The notes under the pieces were generated by a model. It was not told where the DNA came from, did no database searches, and worked only from the letters and a program-made list of their open reading frames with translations. This document shows, in pieces, positions 33,034-42,923 of a stretch of 64,000 nt of DNA; the first letter of the stretch is position 1; each line of letters starts with the position of its first letter. The stretch spans positions 1 to 64,000 of the forward strand of contig JAJRRT010000064.1 of NCBI GenBank assembly GCA_024279255.1. Reading direction: 5' to 3'. This stretch comes from Deltaproteobacteria bacterium (lineage in GTDB: Bacteria; Desulfobacterota; Desulfuromonadia; Desulfuromonadales; Geopsychrobacteraceae). A program made the translations under genes and the position numbers.

Positions 33034-35466
33034 TTAAACGGCAAAGTACTTGGCCTGGGGGTGATGGGCCACCAGCGCAGAAGTCGTCATTTCTGGAACC
33101 ATCTCATAGTTTTCAGTAAGACTGACCCCTATTCTTTCAGGCTTAAGCAACTCGAAAGTCGGTTGTTGTAATTCAAGATCGGGACAAGCCGGATAACCAA
33201 ATCCATAGCGGCTTCCGCGATACTGTTGAACAACATAGCCAGCAACATCCTTCGGCTCACCTTGAGCGATGCCGAGTTCACGGCGCATCTGCATATGCCA
33301 ATACTCCGCGAGGGCATCGGTCAGCTCGACACCGAACCCGTGCCATAGCAAATAGTCTTTGTAGGCATTGGCCTCATAGAGGGCCTTGGTCTTCTCTGCC
33401 ATCTTTGCGCCGAGGGTTACGACGAACAAACCGGCAATATCACTCCCCTCTGCACTCGAACGGAAAAAATCACTGACGCAAAGATTCGGTGCAAAACCCT
33501 GCCGCGGAAATCCGAAGCGATAATCCTTGCCTGAATCCTCCAACACCAGTTCATCCCCTTCGCTGCGACAATTAAAGTAACCGTAGGCCACCTGCGGCTG
33601 TAACAGCCCCTCGGCAATCGCTTCACGTTTAATTTTGGCGTATGCCGGCAGGACTTCATTCTGCACGAGAGCTTCATAATCCTCGGCACTGAGTTTGCCC
33701 CGACGGTAACCCCAACGGCCACGGAAAAGCGCTTGCTCATTCATCATCGGCAAGAGCAGATCGATGTTCTCAACGGTCTCAATCCGGGAGCCGAGGAACG
33801 GCACGTCCGGGACATCTACATTGCGTTCGACATCGACCTTGATCCCCGGTTTAATGCCAGGTGCACGTTCCACAATATCGACATGAGTCGACACGAGCGT
33901 GCCCGCCTCAAAATCACGGACCGCTTTCAATCCGGCAAAGGCATCAGAACAGTAAACGACAGGAGACTGATAACGTGGCACACATTCGCTGGACACAAAT
34001 TTTGCGGTCAAGGCTGCGCCACCAAGCAGAATCGGTTGGGTCAGACCCGCCTCCTGATATTGGGCAAGATCCTCCTTCATCAGCAATGCTGACTTGACCA
34101 GCAGACCGGAGAGCCCGATAACGTCAGGCTTCAATTCCTTCGCCTTGGCGATGATCTGCTCGGCCGGGACCTTGATTCCGAGATTAAACACCTTATAACC
34201 GTTATTGGAGAGGATAATGTCGACCAGATTCTTACCGATATCATGGACATCTCCGGCAACAGTTGCGAGCAGAATACTGGTCTGCTCCTCACCCTCGATT
34301 CTCTCCATATAGGGTTCTAGTTGCGCAACAGACTGCTTCATGACCTCGGCAGACTGCAACACAAAGGGGAGCAATAGCTCGCCACGGCCAAAGAGTTCGC
34401 CGACCTCACGCATCGCAGGAACAAGCAGCGTATTGATGATATCAAGCGGCCGCCAGCGGCCACGTAGTTCGGTCAACAGATCCTCCAGCCCATCCTTCTC
34501 ACCTTTAAGAACTTTGTGGCGCAAGATCTCTTCAAGTCGCTCTGTTGTTTCATCTTCGCTGTCGTCATCCTCCACCGCTTGTTCAAAATGGGAGATAAAC
34601 GCCATCACCGGGTCGGCACCGCGGTTATAGAGTAGATCAAAACAGGTGTCACGATCTTCCTGACTGATTGAAGCGAGCGGAACAATCTTGGCGGCATCAA
34701 CAATAGCGGTGTCAAGACCGGCCTCAACCGCTTCGTGGAGGAATACTGAGTTGAGTATCTTGCGCGCCGCCGGACGTAAACCGAAAGAGATGTTACTGAC
34801 CCCGAGAGTAAAACTAACCCCGGGAAGTTCCTGTTTGACCTGTCGGATCGCGTTAAGGGTCTCAATCGCTGCGGTTCGCATCGACTCATCCCCTGAACCG
34901 ACGGTGAAGGTTAGCAAGTCGAAAATCAGGTCCTGGGATCGCAAGCCATAGGTATTGACGGCAAGGTCATGAATTCTCTTTGCAGCCGCAACCTTCGTTT
35001 CACAGGTCAGAGCCATCCCCTCTTCGGTAATTGTCAAGGCAACGACCGCTGCGCCGTACTTCTTGGCAGCCTTACAGATACAGTCAAGGTTTTTGCCGCC
35101 ATCCTCAAGGTTGATCGAATTGATGATTGCGCGCCCCGGATAAAGAGGGAGGGCCGCCTCGATAGTCTCTGGGCTGGTCGAGTCGATCATCAATGGAGCC
35201 TTGCAGGATCCGGCACAAAGACTGATCATCTTTAACATGTCAGCCTTCTCATCGCGTCCGGCATAGGCGACACAAATATCGAGCACCTGAGCACCTCGGG
35301 CTTCCTGATCGAGAGCGACCTTGAGGCAGGCGTCCCAGTCTTCAGCCAGCAATGCCTCTTTAAATGCCTTGGAGCCATTCGGATTACAACGCTCACCAAG
35401 CAATAGTGGCGGAATCTCCTGCGAAAGTTCAACAGCCTGATAAAGGCTGGCAATAGACTTTTTCAT
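33034..35466 (-). CDS. metH: Methionine synthase, pterin/B12/activation part
   Basis: 810 residues holding the second part of cobalamin-dependent methionine synthase. Methyltetrahydrofolate-binding domain 15-290 (LLGERCNPNGSKAFKEAL, PLMIDSTSP), B12 cap about 310-390, B12 domain about 395-560 with DVHDIGKN at 406-413 (the axial His) and GLSGLLVKS, then activation domain about 585-810 (RGRWGYRRGK, YRGSRYGFGYPACPDL). The homocysteine domain is a separate gene whose stop overlaps this start by 4 nt. In E. coli the activation domain binds SAM and flavodoxin to rescue oxidised cobalamin; its presence here is complete. Confidence 0.9.
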   Translation of the reverse strand: MKKSIASLYQAVELSQEIPPLLLGERCNPNGSKAFKEALLAEDWDACLKVALDQEARGAQVLDICVAYAGRDEKADMLKMISLCAGSCKAPLMIDSTSPETIEAALPLYPGRAIINSINLEDGGKNLDCICKAAKKYGAAVVALTITEEGMALTCETKVAAAKRIHDLAVNTYGLRSQDLIFDLLTFTVGSGDESMRTAAIETLNAIRQVKQELPGVSFTLGVSNISFGLRPAARKILNSVFLHEAVEAGLDTAIVDAAKIVPLASISQEDRDTCFDLLYNRGADPVMAFISHFEQAVEDDDSEDETTERLEEILRHKVLKGEKDGLEDLLTELRGRWRPLDIINTLLVPAMREVGELFGRGELLLPFVLQSAEVMKQSVAQLEPYMERIEGEEQTSILLATVAGDVHDIGKNLVDIILSNNGYKVFNLGIKVPAEQIIAKAKELKPDVIGLSGLLVKSALLMKEDLAQYQEAGLTQPILLGGAALTAKFVSSECVPRYQSPVVYCSDAFAGLKAVRDFEAGTLVSTHVDIVERAPGIKPGIKVDVERNVDVPDVPFLGSRIETVENIDLLLPMMNEQALFRGRWGYRRGKLSAEDYEALVQNEVLPAYAKIKREAIAEGLLQPQVAYGYFNCRSEGDELVLEDSGKDYRFGFPRQGFAPNLCVSDFFRSSAEGSDIAGLFVVTLGAKMAEKTKALYEANAYKDYLLWHGFGVELTDALAEYWHMQMRRELGIAQGEPKDVAGYVVQQYRGSRYGFGYPACPDLELQQPTFELLKPERIGVSLTENYEMVPEMTTSALVAHHPQAKYFAV

Positions 35467-36386
35467 TGGCTCACCTCACGCTCAGCCGGAATCACATTAG
35501 CAAGTTTTTCACTCAACGCTTTGATGTGAGTCGGACTCGTACCACAACAGCCTCCGACAATACTCACTCCATAATCACTGACAAAATGATGCATTTGCGT
35601 AGCGAAATCTGCAGGTGATAGCGGGTAGACGGTTTCTCCATTAATTATTGTTGGAAGACCCTGGTTAGGAATGACCGAGATTCGTTTAGGCCAATGATGC
35701 GACAAGTAGCGGATATGGCTTGCCATATCTTGTGGGCCGGTCGCACAGTTCAGACCGAGCGAGAGCAGGTTGAAAGGTTCAAGCGTAGCGACTACCGCTC
35801 CAATATCGGAACCAACCAACATTGTTCCCTGCTGTTCAATAGTCACTGATGCCAGAACGGGTAGGTCGAGTTTGCTCGTCTCGAGCACCTCAAAAGTACT
35901 GATCAGTGCAGTTTTAGTCTGGAGCAAATCCTGGCAGGTTTCGATAATCAGACAATCGACCCCAGCCTCAAGAAGCGCCTCGACCTGCTCACGCGTCGAA
36001 CGCGCGAGTTCTGCGACCGAGATATGGTTCAGCGAAGGAAGCTTGGTCCCAGGGCCAACCGAACCAGCAATATACTTATCCGGTCGTCCAGCAATAGCAG
36101 TGCGGGCGTTCTCAACGGCCAGGCGATTGATCTCCTTCACCCTGTCTTGCATATCGTATTCGGCAAGAACAACACTGGAAGCACCGAAGGTATCCGTTTC
36201 TATCACCATGGCTCCGGCATCAAGCATATTTTTGTGTAATTGAATAATAAATTCAGGGGCATGTAGATTTAGAATCTCATTGCAACCCTCACAGCCGCCC
36301 CAGGCAGAATCTGGAATCGACATTTCCTGAAGATTGGTGCCACAGGCACCATCAAAGATAAGTATCGTATGCTCACTAAAAGTCAT
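35463..36386 (-). CDS. metH: Methionine synthase, homocysteine-binding part
   Basis: 307 residues from ATG 36386 with GAGGG eight bases upstream; the longer start at 36401 overlaps that site. Homocysteine S-methyltransferase fold: ILIFDGACGTNLQEM, DAGAMVIETDTFGASS, SVGPGTKLPS, LNCATGPQDM and the zinc-binding VGGCCGTSPTHI. It corresponds to the first 300 residues of MetH. Together with the next gene it rebuilds full MetH, which transfers the methyl of methyltetrahydrofolate to homocysteine via cobalamin. No cobalamin or SAM riboswitch is visible upstream. Confidence 0.9.
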   Translation of the reverse strand: MTFSEHTILIFDGACGTNLQEMSIPDSAWGGCEGCNEILNLHAPEFIIQLHKNMLDAGAMVIETDTFGASSVVLAEYDMQDRVKEINRLAVENARTAIAGRPDKYIAGSVGPGTKLPSLNHISVAELARSTREQVEALLEAGVDCLIIETCQDLLQTKTALISTFEVLETSKLDLPVLASVTIEQQGTMLVGSDIGAVVATLEPFNLLSLGLNCATGPQDMASHIRYLSHHWPKRISVIPNQGLPTIINGETVYPLSPADFATQMHHFVSDYGVSIVGGCCGTSPTHIKALSEKLANVIPAEREVSQ

Positions 36387-36698
36387 GTAAAATTCCCTCA
36401 TAAATTAAGTGTCAACTCAACAACTTCCTCCCTCTCGGGAGGCTGATGAACGATTCATATTAAACCACAATCTTGGCCGTGCAGAGTTAGCCGGATAGTA
36501 TAGACCAATTAGTGACTTGAAAAAAAGTATTGTCTGCCAAAGAGCGACTCTTCTGCATAGAAAAACGATCGGACTTTCAATTGACCGATTATGACATCGC
36601 AATCTATACCTGAAGTAAGATACACTGATAGTCTATGCGCCTGGCCTGATATCTTACGGCATATTTCGTGTTAGTATTTGATACGGAGGGGGATCGAA
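36387..36698. promoter_or_regulatory. Divergent promoter region between metH and the MshEN gene
   Basis: 312 bp. A plus-strand promoter candidate is TTGACC (36581-36586), 18-base spacer, TATACC (36605-36610). A small hairpin (CTCCCT/AGGGAG type, about 36427-36440) sits in the metH leader. No known riboswitch was recognised. Confidence 0.4.
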
Positions 36699-36746
36699 AT
36701 GGCAAGAGTAGAAGAATCTGCGTTACCTAATAACAATGATGATTGA
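36699..36746 (+). CDS. 15-codon upstream ORF, possible leader peptide
   Basis: Starts with ATG after GGAGGGGGA at good spacing, a far better ribosome site than that of the following gene. Encodes MARVEESALPNNNDD then TGA, stopping 10 bp before the MshEN start at 36757 in another frame. Probably sets translational coupling; the peptide itself has no known function. Confidence 0.4.
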   Translation: MARVEESALPNNNDD

Positions 36747-36756
36747 GGGTCAAAAG

Positions 36757-37995
36757 ATGTCGCAAAGGCTGGGAGATTTACTTATTTCTGAGAAATTGTT
36801 GACCTCTAGTCAGTTAGAAGAGGCTATCGAGGGTCAATGTCTTTATGGAGGGCGTCTCGGCACCAGTATCGTTGAGCTTGGCTTTCTCAGTGAAGAAGAG
36901 ATTGCACGGACCTTGAGTCGCAAGCTGCGCCTGCCCTATATAGAACCTAAGTTATTGATGAAAATCCCCTCTGAGGTTATCGATCTTGTTTCTCAAAAAC
37001 TAGCCTGTAAACATCAGGTCATCCCATGTCGTCTGGAAAAAAAGCGGCTTTATCTTGCTATGGCTGACCCCACAAATTTGACAATTATTGATGCCCTGGC
37101 TTTCCGGTTAGGATTTATCATTGTCCCCGTGGTTGTTCCGGAAATACGCCTGATGTTGGCATTGCAAAAATACTATCAACTCGAACTCTCAATACGTTTT
37201 CAAAGCCTCAGTCAAAAACTTGCATCACGCAAATACAAAAAAAACAATCTCCCGACATCCGAAAAAAAAGCCGAAGAGCCTCTGCCTGATGTTGCAGATG
37301 AAGACATTCTCGATATTGACACAGAAAACGAAGAGAACTGGCCTTTACTCGGCGAAACAGAATCTCTCGAGATGCTCTCAGATAAAGAATATCAAAAACT
37401 TATCAATCTGCCCGACCACCTGAAAACCAGCATAGAAGATAATAATCTTGCGGCAGGGACCGATCCTCAGGCCACCGTTGAAATTCAAAAATTGCATATC
37501 AAAGAGCAACATCCATTTGCCCTGTTTTGCAAGCAGTTAAATTCTGCTGAAAATCGAGATGACATCGCCAATGCCGTTATCGACTATATGGCTCCGACAA
37601 ACGGTGACGTTGCACTATTGATGATCAAAGATGGCGATGCCATCGGATGGAAAGGCGCTTCTGGCGGTGAGATTCTGCTTGATTTTGAGCAACTCCAAAT
37701 CCCGCTCAATCAGCCGTCAATATTGCAAATGGTCAATGAAAGTAAATCCTACTACATGGGTCCTCTGCCGAAGGAAATAAACAATATCTTACTTTCAAGT
37801 CGTTTTAACCATATCCCCCCGAAAGCAGTCCTGCTGATGCCACTTATGCTGCGGGGACGACTTGTTTGCATGCTCTATCTACAGAATTTCAGTGAGAACA
37901 TCCAGACCCAGTTGCCCGAATACCAGAAACTGATCACAAAAGTTATCATGGCTTTTGAAATGCTGATCCTCAAGAATAAAATTCGGATCACTTAG
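36757..37995 (+). CDS. MshEN (GspE N-terminal) domain protein with GAF-like tail
   Basis: 412 residues from ATG 36757 (TGAGGG seven bases upstream; ATGs at 36736 and 36739 are alternatives). Residues 1-150 are two GspE/MshE N-terminal units: RLGDLLISEKLLTSSQLEEA, GGRLGTSIVELGFLSEEEI, TLSRKLRLPYIEP. In MshE this RLGxx...LLxxxG pattern binds c-di-GMP. A charged linker follows (about 170-245); the C-terminal 150 residues (FALFCKQLNSAENRDDIANAVIDYM, AVLLMPLMLRGRLVCMLYLQN) are GAF-like. No ATPase domain. Located just before an HDOD-GGDEF gene, so it may be a c-di-GMP effector. Confidence 0.75.
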   Translation: MSQRLGDLLISEKLLTSSQLEEAIEGQCLYGGRLGTSIVELGFLSEEEIARTLSRKLRLPYIEPKLLMKIPSEVIDLVSQKLACKHQVIPCRLEKKRLYLAMADPTNLTIIDALAFRLGFIIVPVVVPEIRLMLALQKYYQLELSIRFQSLSQKLASRKYKKNNLPTSEKKAEEPLPDVADEDILDIDTENEENWPLLGETESLEMLSDKEYQKLINLPDHLKTSIEDNNLAAGTDPQATVEIQKLHIKEQHPFALFCKQLNSAENRDDIANAVIDYMAPTNGDVALLMIKDGDAIGWKGASGGEILLDFEQLQIPLNQPSILQMVNESKSYYMGPLPKEINNILLSSRFNHIPPKAVLLMPLMLRGRLVCMLYLQNFSENIQTQLPEYQKLITKVIMAFEMLILKNKIRIT

Positions 37996-38000
37996 TCCAA

Positions 38001-38804
38001 ATGACAGGCACGGAACCGGGCCATCTCGATATTGCGCATGCAAAAAGATTAAGGATGGCCTTGACTGCAACATCTGATCAGCTATTTCAACTGATACTGG
38101 AATCAGACTTCGAAATACTTAAAACCCTGTTACACAATCCAAACCTTTCTGACGAACACCTGCTGGCCCTGCTAAAGCGTCGAGATTTATCCGAAGACAT
38201 TCCAAAGCTGATCCATCAGAGGCGCAAAAGCAACCTTTCGCATCAGTTGGTCCTGGCTCTGGTTAAAAATCCCATAACACCAGGGAGTCTGGTGCGTAAT
38301 TTATTGCCAATTTTACGCATATTTGAGTTAGTCGACCTCTGCTTTATCCCTGGAGTCACTCCCGATCAACGTCTCGCCGCTGAGCGAACTATCATACAAA
38401 GACTACCAGCAACCCCAGTTGGTAATAAAATCACTCTCGCACACCGAGCAACGTCAATTGTCGTCAGTGAACTTCTTAAAGAGGGGGATTCTCGGACCAC
38501 TGTGGCCTGTCTCAACAGCCCGAGACTCAAGGAAGCAGCAGTCTTTCAACTGTTAAATGGTGCAGCAGCAACAGCAACCACCATTTCAATGGTGGCTCGG
38601 CATAGTCGGTGGAACCAGCGCCTGAACCTACGTCTGGCGATTCTAAAAAATCGCCTTACCCCTGCAATATGGTTCACTCTCTGGCTCCCTCAGTTGCCGA
38701 CAACAACAATAAATCAGCTTCTCTCCAGTCGGCGTCTTTCAGTTCAACAAAAAAATCTGGTTCAATCAGAACTGAAGAAACGCTGCGCAGGCAACATTCG
38801 CTAA
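38001..38804 (+). CDS. Helical-repeat protein, unknown
   Basis: 267 residues, start 5 bp after the MshEN gene. It consists of helical segments of about 35 residues (EILKTLLHNPNLSDEHLLALLK, KSNLSHQLVLALVKNPITPG, KEGDSRTTVACLNSPRLKEAAV, WNQRLNLRLAILKNRLTPAIWF) resembling DUF2336/HEAT-like repeats. No catalytic signature. ATG 38001 lacks a clear ribosome site; ATG 38055 is an alternative. Probably works with the adjacent c-di-GMP proteins. Confidence 0.6.
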   Translation: MTGTEPGHLDIAHAKRLRMALTATSDQLFQLILESDFEILKTLLHNPNLSDEHLLALLKRRDLSEDIPKLIHQRRKSNLSHQLVLALVKNPITPGSLVRNLLPILRIFELVDLCFIPGVTPDQRLAAERTIIQRLPATPVGNKITLAHRATSIVVSELLKEGDSRTTVACLNSPRLKEAAVFQLLNGAAATATTISMVARHSRWNQRLNLRLAILKNRLTPAIWFTLWLPQLPTTTINQLLSSRRLSVQQKNLVQSELKKRCAGNIR

Positions 38805-38891
38805 TATTTATACATATTTAATTGCAACGTGGGATAACTTCGTTAGAATCTACACAGGCAATTTCTTGTCCACCTTCTCGGAGTTATCAAG

Positions 38892-40424
38892 TTGGAATCG
38901 CAACAAGTTCAAAAAAAGATAGACGAAATGATCGCCGCTGGGATCAAGATCCCTTCTCCGCCAGCTATCGCTGTACGCATATTAAATGCAGTCCAGCAAG
39001 ATGAGCCATCACTGAGTGATCTCGCTAAAATCATATCTTCCGATCCAGCGCTCACAGCAAAACTTCTCAAAGTTGCAAATTCCGGCTTTTATTCACTCAA
39101 ATATGAAGTCCCCAGCATCGAAAAGGCATTAACCGTTCTTGGCGTCAATGTTCTCAAAAATATTGCCCTCTCCTTTGTCATTGCAAAAGAGATGAACGAA
39201 CCTGCCGAACAAGGCTTCGACTTTGACTACTTCTGGCGTCGTTCAATCACCTTTGCTGTTGCTTCAGAACTTCTAGCCAAAGAGATAAACTTTCAAAGTG
39301 ACGATACTTTTGTAACTGCGCTGTTAACCGACATCGGTGTTCTGATTCTACATCAGGCAATGCCAGAAGCTTATCTAAGCATTCTCGAAGAGAAAAAACA
39401 CTCCAGCGAAATGACCACTGAGCTCGAAACACGTATTCTGGGCCTGAATCACGCTGAAATGGGTTCAGGCATCCTGGAGCGCTGGGACCTTCCAGCAGGG
39501 ATCTATCTTCCTATTCGTTACCATCACAGCCCGGAGCGGGCCTCAGAACAATATCAACCAGCCGCTGATCTATTGCAGATAGCTGATCGCCTCTCCGCTA
39601 TCTACAACGATCCCAACAGTGGCGAAAGAGTTCGTCAACTACAAGATGAATTAAATGAACGCTTCAATTTGTCTGAAGATCAGATAACAGAATTGATCGA
39701 TGCCATTGCCAGTCGCAGTGTTGAGATTCTTGCGACCTTCGATATAGATTCTGGAGATATCAAACCCTACTCGCAGATGTTGCAAGAAGCCAATGAAGAA
39801 CTCGGTCGACTCAATCTTTCTTATGAACAGTTGATTATGGAGTTGAAAGAGTCCAAAACAGAGACCGACCGCCTCGCAGCTGAAGTACGGGAAGCCAATA
39901 CCAAGCTCCGCGAACTGGTCTTTCGTGACGGATTGACCGGCCTCTACAATCACCGTTATTTTCAGGAGATGGTCGATAAAGAGATTGATCGGTTTGACCG
40001 CTATAATTCCTGCTTTGCACTGATTATGTTCGACATCGATTTCTTCAAAAAGGTCAACGACAACTATGGCCACCCCAGCGGTGACCAGGTTTTATTAAAT
40101 ATTGCGCAGACAATTCAAAAGGCTGTTCGTCCCAGTGATATTGTCGCACGCTATGGTGGCGAAGAGTTTGCCGTTATTATGCCGGAGGCAAATGAGTCAG
40201 GTCTGAAAATCTTTGCAGAAAGGCTTCGCCGCAGTGTCGAGCAGATGTCAACTCTGGTTGGCAACAAGGAATTAAAAGTCACGATCAGCGTAGGCGGAAC
40301 CTGCTGCTTACCAAGCTCAGGCAAATTAGACAAGAAAACAATCATCGATACTGCCGATCGTGCCCTCTATGCGTCTAAACATGGAGGACGCAACTGTACA
40401 ACCATCCTCCCTCTCGGGAAGTGA
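38892..40424 (+). CDS. HDOD-GGDEF protein (diguanylate cyclase)
   Basis: 510 residues from a TTG with GGAG nine bases upstream. HDOD domain about 10-210: IPSPPAIAVRILNAVQQDEPSLSDLAKIIS is represented by IPSPPAIAVR, SDPALTAKLLKVANS and VLGVNVLKN. A coiled stretch (about 295-330) leads into GGDEF about 335-505 with catalytic GGEEF at about 423 and an RPSD inhibitory site just before it, so an active, feedback-inhibited cyclase is likely. HDOD domains lack HD metal residues and mediate signalling contacts. Confidence 0.88.
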   Translation: MESQQVQKKIDEMIAAGIKIPSPPAIAVRILNAVQQDEPSLSDLAKIISSDPALTAKLLKVANSGFYSLKYEVPSIEKALTVLGVNVLKNIALSFVIAKEMNEPAEQGFDFDYFWRRSITFAVASELLAKEINFQSDDTFVTALLTDIGVLILHQAMPEAYLSILEEKKHSSEMTTELETRILGLNHAEMGSGILERWDLPAGIYLPIRYHHSPERASEQYQPAADLLQIADRLSAIYNDPNSGERVRQLQDELNERFNLSEDQITELIDAIASRSVEILATFDIDSGDIKPYSQMLQEANEELGRLNLSYEQLIMELKESKTETDRLAAEVREANTKLRELVFRDGLTGLYNHRYFQEMVDKEIDRFDRYNSCFALIMFDIDFFKKVNDNYGHPSGDQVLLNIAQTIQKAVRPSDIVARYGGEEFAVIMPEANESGLKIFAERLRRSVEQMSTLVGNKELKVTISVGGTCCLPSSGKLDKKTIIDTADRALYASKHGGRNCTTILPLGK

Positions 40425-40725
40425 AACAAACAGGAACACAACCTTTCACAACACTCAACACACTATGTCTGAGACTGTGGGACTTTCCATTGCTCTGATG
40501 TAAATTATATGCTTGACCATAAATTTCTCTCCGGTTCCGTAGCGGTAGATATAAGCCTGCACATGAGCTAATATCTGGTCTCTAATCATCGATTCTTCGC
40601 TTAGTGAGACAGCCACCTTAGCTTGGCAACGATCAATTTGGTGCCGCGTTGAATTGATTTTTACACGTGGAAATGAAATGATGCGCTCCCTTTACTCGAA
40701 TAGTTGATTTTTCAGGAGAAAACTG
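40425..40725. other. Intergenic region before argS
   Basis: 301 bp without a gene. It holds the second copy of the dispersed repeat (40551-40613). I see no T-box-like specifier structure or strong terminator. Confidence 0.4.
40551..40613. repeat. Dispersed repeat, copy 2
   Basis: Begins AAGCCTGCACATGAGC and shares CTGGTCTC and TTCGCTT at the same spacing as copy 1 near 31374; about 75 percent identity over 48 ungapped bases. Confidence 0.5.
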
Positions 40726-42474
40726 GTGAAAGAATACGTAAGCGAGCAACTGCTGCAGATTATAAATAAGCTTAAAAATCAACAATTTATACCAGAAGAC
40801 ATAATTCCTCGTTTTACGGTTGAGCGTACCAAAGACAAGAACCATGGGGACTTTGCTACAAATCTGGCGTTAACCCTGGCAAAACCTGCAAAAGCGAATC
40901 CACGGCAAATCGCTGAAAAAATTGTCTCGCTGCTGCCACAGGACGGCGCCATCGAAAAAGTTGAAATTGCTGGTCCCGGCTTCATCAATTTCTTTCTTGA
41001 TGAAAGATGGTTAGCACGTCAGGTTTCGGCAGCTCTGGCTGATCCGCACCTGGGAGTCTCTCGTGTCAAGAACCCACAAACAGTGGTCATCGACTACTCC
41101 TCTCCCAATCTGGCAAAAGAGATGCACGTCGGTCACCTGCGGTCGACGATTATCGGTGATACGGTCGCGCGCACACTCGAGTTTCTTGGCCATCAGGTTA
41201 TTCGTCAGAACCATGTTGGCGATTGGGGTACCCAGTTCGGCATGCTACTCGCGCTGATGGAGCAGTTACGCCACGAAGGCCGTGAGATCAGTATGGAGCT
41301 CTCGGACCTTGAGAACTTCTACCGACAAGCCAAACAAAAATTCGATGATTCCGCTGAATTTGCTACACGGTCACGTCAACTCGTTGTGCAACTGCAATCT
41401 GGAGATGAGAACTGTCTCGCCCTCTGGAAGGAGTTTCTTACAATTTCTCTCAGCCATTGCCAGAAAATCTACGATCGTCTCGGCGTCGGCCTCAGCCCTG
41501 AAGCTATTCACGGTGAAAGTGCCTACAACAATGACCTGCCGCTCGTGGTTAAAGATCTGGAAAAAACCGGGCTATTGGTTGAGGATAAAGGTGCTAAATG
41601 TGTCTTTCTGGATGAATTCAAAGGACAGGACGATAAACCCTTACCAATGATTATCCAGAAAAATGATGGCGGGTACCTATACGCTACCACTGATCTGGCA
41701 GCTTTACGCTATCGTCAGAACCAGTTGAAAGCAGATCGAATTCTATATTTCGTTGATGTCCGCCAATCACACCATTTCCAACATCTGTTTGCTGTCGCGC
41801 GGAAAGCTGGTTTCCTCGCTGCTACGACCGAAGTCGAGCATATGGGTTTTGGCACAGTTATGGGTGATGACGGCAAACCCTTTAAAACCCGTAATGGCAG
41901 CGTCGCCAAACTAGCCGATCTGATCGATGAAGCAGAAAATCGCGCACGCATGCTGGTTGCTGAAAAAAACCCGAAGATGGACGCCGCCGAACTTAAAGAG
42001 ATTGGTCGTGTCGTTGGTATCGCTTCGATCAAATATGCCGATCTTGCAAAAAATCGAAGCAGTGATTACCTGTTCAGCTTCGACAATATGATCAGTTTCG
42101 AGGGAGACACCGGCCCTTATATGCTTTATGCCTATACGCGTGTTGCCAGCATTTTCCGCAAAGCGGAGATTGATGAAAATAGCCTGTCGGGCGAAATCAT
42201 TCTGGGAGAAGAGATTGAACGTGAGTTGGCTAAGCTGCAAATACAGTTTGCCGAAATTCTCAACCGGGTAGCAGAACGCGGTACTCCTCACCTCCTCTGC
42301 GCATATCTTTACGATCTGGCTTCTACCTTTTCCAGTTTTTATAAAAACTGCCCGGTTCTCAGTGCCGAGACAGAAAAGTCGCGCAACAGTCGCTTGCAGC
42401 TTTGCCTGTTAACCGCACGCATTCTCAAACAGGGTCTGGAACTTCTGGGCATCGGAACATTGGAAAGAATGTAA
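40726..42474 (+). CDS. argS: Arginyl-tRNA synthetase
   Basis: 582 residues from GTG with AGGAG eight bases upstream. N-terminal Arg-tRNA-synt domain (1-100), catalytic class I core with [18 protein letters not shown] (HVGH in the HIGH position, about 122-125), [12 protein letters not shown], and C-terminal DALR anticodon-binding domain (about 455-582: [20 protein letters not shown]). Like most ArgRS it lacks a canonical KMSKS. Charges tRNA-Arg. Confidence 0.97.
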   Translation: MKEYVSEQLLQIINKLKNQQFIPEDIIPRFTVERTKDKNHGDFATNLALTLAKPAKANPRQIAEKIVSLLPQDGAIEKVEIAGPGFINFFLDERWLARQVSAALADPHLGVSRVKNPQTVVIDYSSPNLAKEMHVGHLRSTIIGDTVARTLEFLGHQVIRQNHVGDWGTQFGMLLALMEQLRHEGREISMELSDLENFYRQAKQKFDDSAEFATRSRQLVVQLQSGDENCLALWKEFLTISLSHCQKIYDRLGVGLSPEAIHGESAYNNDLPLVVKDLEKTGLLVEDKGAKCVFLDEFKGQDDKPLPMIIQKNDGGYLYATTDLAALRYRQNQLKADRILYFVDVRQSHHFQHLFAVARKAGFLAATTEVEHMGFGTVMGDDGKPFKTRNGSVAKLADLIDEAENRARMLVAEKNPKMDAAELKEIGRVVGIASIKYADLAKNRSSDYLFSFDNMISFEGDTGPYMLYAYTRVASIFRKAEIDENSLSGEIILGEEIERELAKLQIQFAEILNRVAERGTPHLLCAYLYDLASTFSSFYKNCPVLSAETEKSRNSRLQLCLLTARILKQGLELLGIGTLERM

Positions 42475-42524
42475 ACTCTGAGAGTCTGGTTAAACACTGA
42501 AAAGCCACCAAAAGGCAGGATTCG

Positions 42525-42923
42525 ATGAGTCAAAAGTTTAACTGCCACGGATGCGGACATTGCTGCCTCATGTTGATAGATGCCTATAATGGTTGTGTCA
42601 GTGATGATGACTTACTGCGCTGGAAACTGCAGGGCAGAGACGATATCCTTGCATGGGTAGAAACTCTCGATCTCGGACCTGGAAACCAACTGCACACCGC
42701 CTGGGTTAACCCTGAGACGGGAGAGGATGTAGAGCGTTGCCCCTGGTTGCTCGACATGCTTAACGGTAAAGGCTATTTGTGCGGGATTGAACCGATTAAA
42801 CCTGATCATTGCCGGGCCTATCCTGAGCACCAGAAACATGCCGAAGCTACGAACTGCCAGGGCTATAATAAAACCTATACCGCTCCAGTTGAAATACCTA
42901 AGGAAGGTCAACACGATGAGTAA
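42525..42923 (+). CDS. YkgJ-family cysteine-cluster protein
   Basis: 132 residues. N-terminal FNCHGCGHCCLM (CXXCXXCC) plus later cysteines in VERCPWLLD, YLCGIEPIKPDHCRAYP and TNCQGY match the YkgJ/UPF0153 zinc- or iron-binding family. The role is unknown. The stop overlaps the RRM gene start, and argS lies 50 bp upstream, so the three are probably one transcript. Confidence 0.8.
   Translation: MSQKFNCHGCGHCCLMLIDAYNGCVSDDDLLRWKLQGRDDILAWVETLDLGPGNQLHTAWVNPETGEDVERCPWLLDMLNGKGYLCGIEPIKPDHCRAYPEHQKHAEATNCQGYNKTYTAPVEIPKEGQHDE

Noticed and set aside
36387-36580. Possible cobalamin or SAM riboswitch ahead of the split metH
   Set aside because: I could not find the conserved B12-box or the SAM-I/II core elements; only a small hairpin is present.
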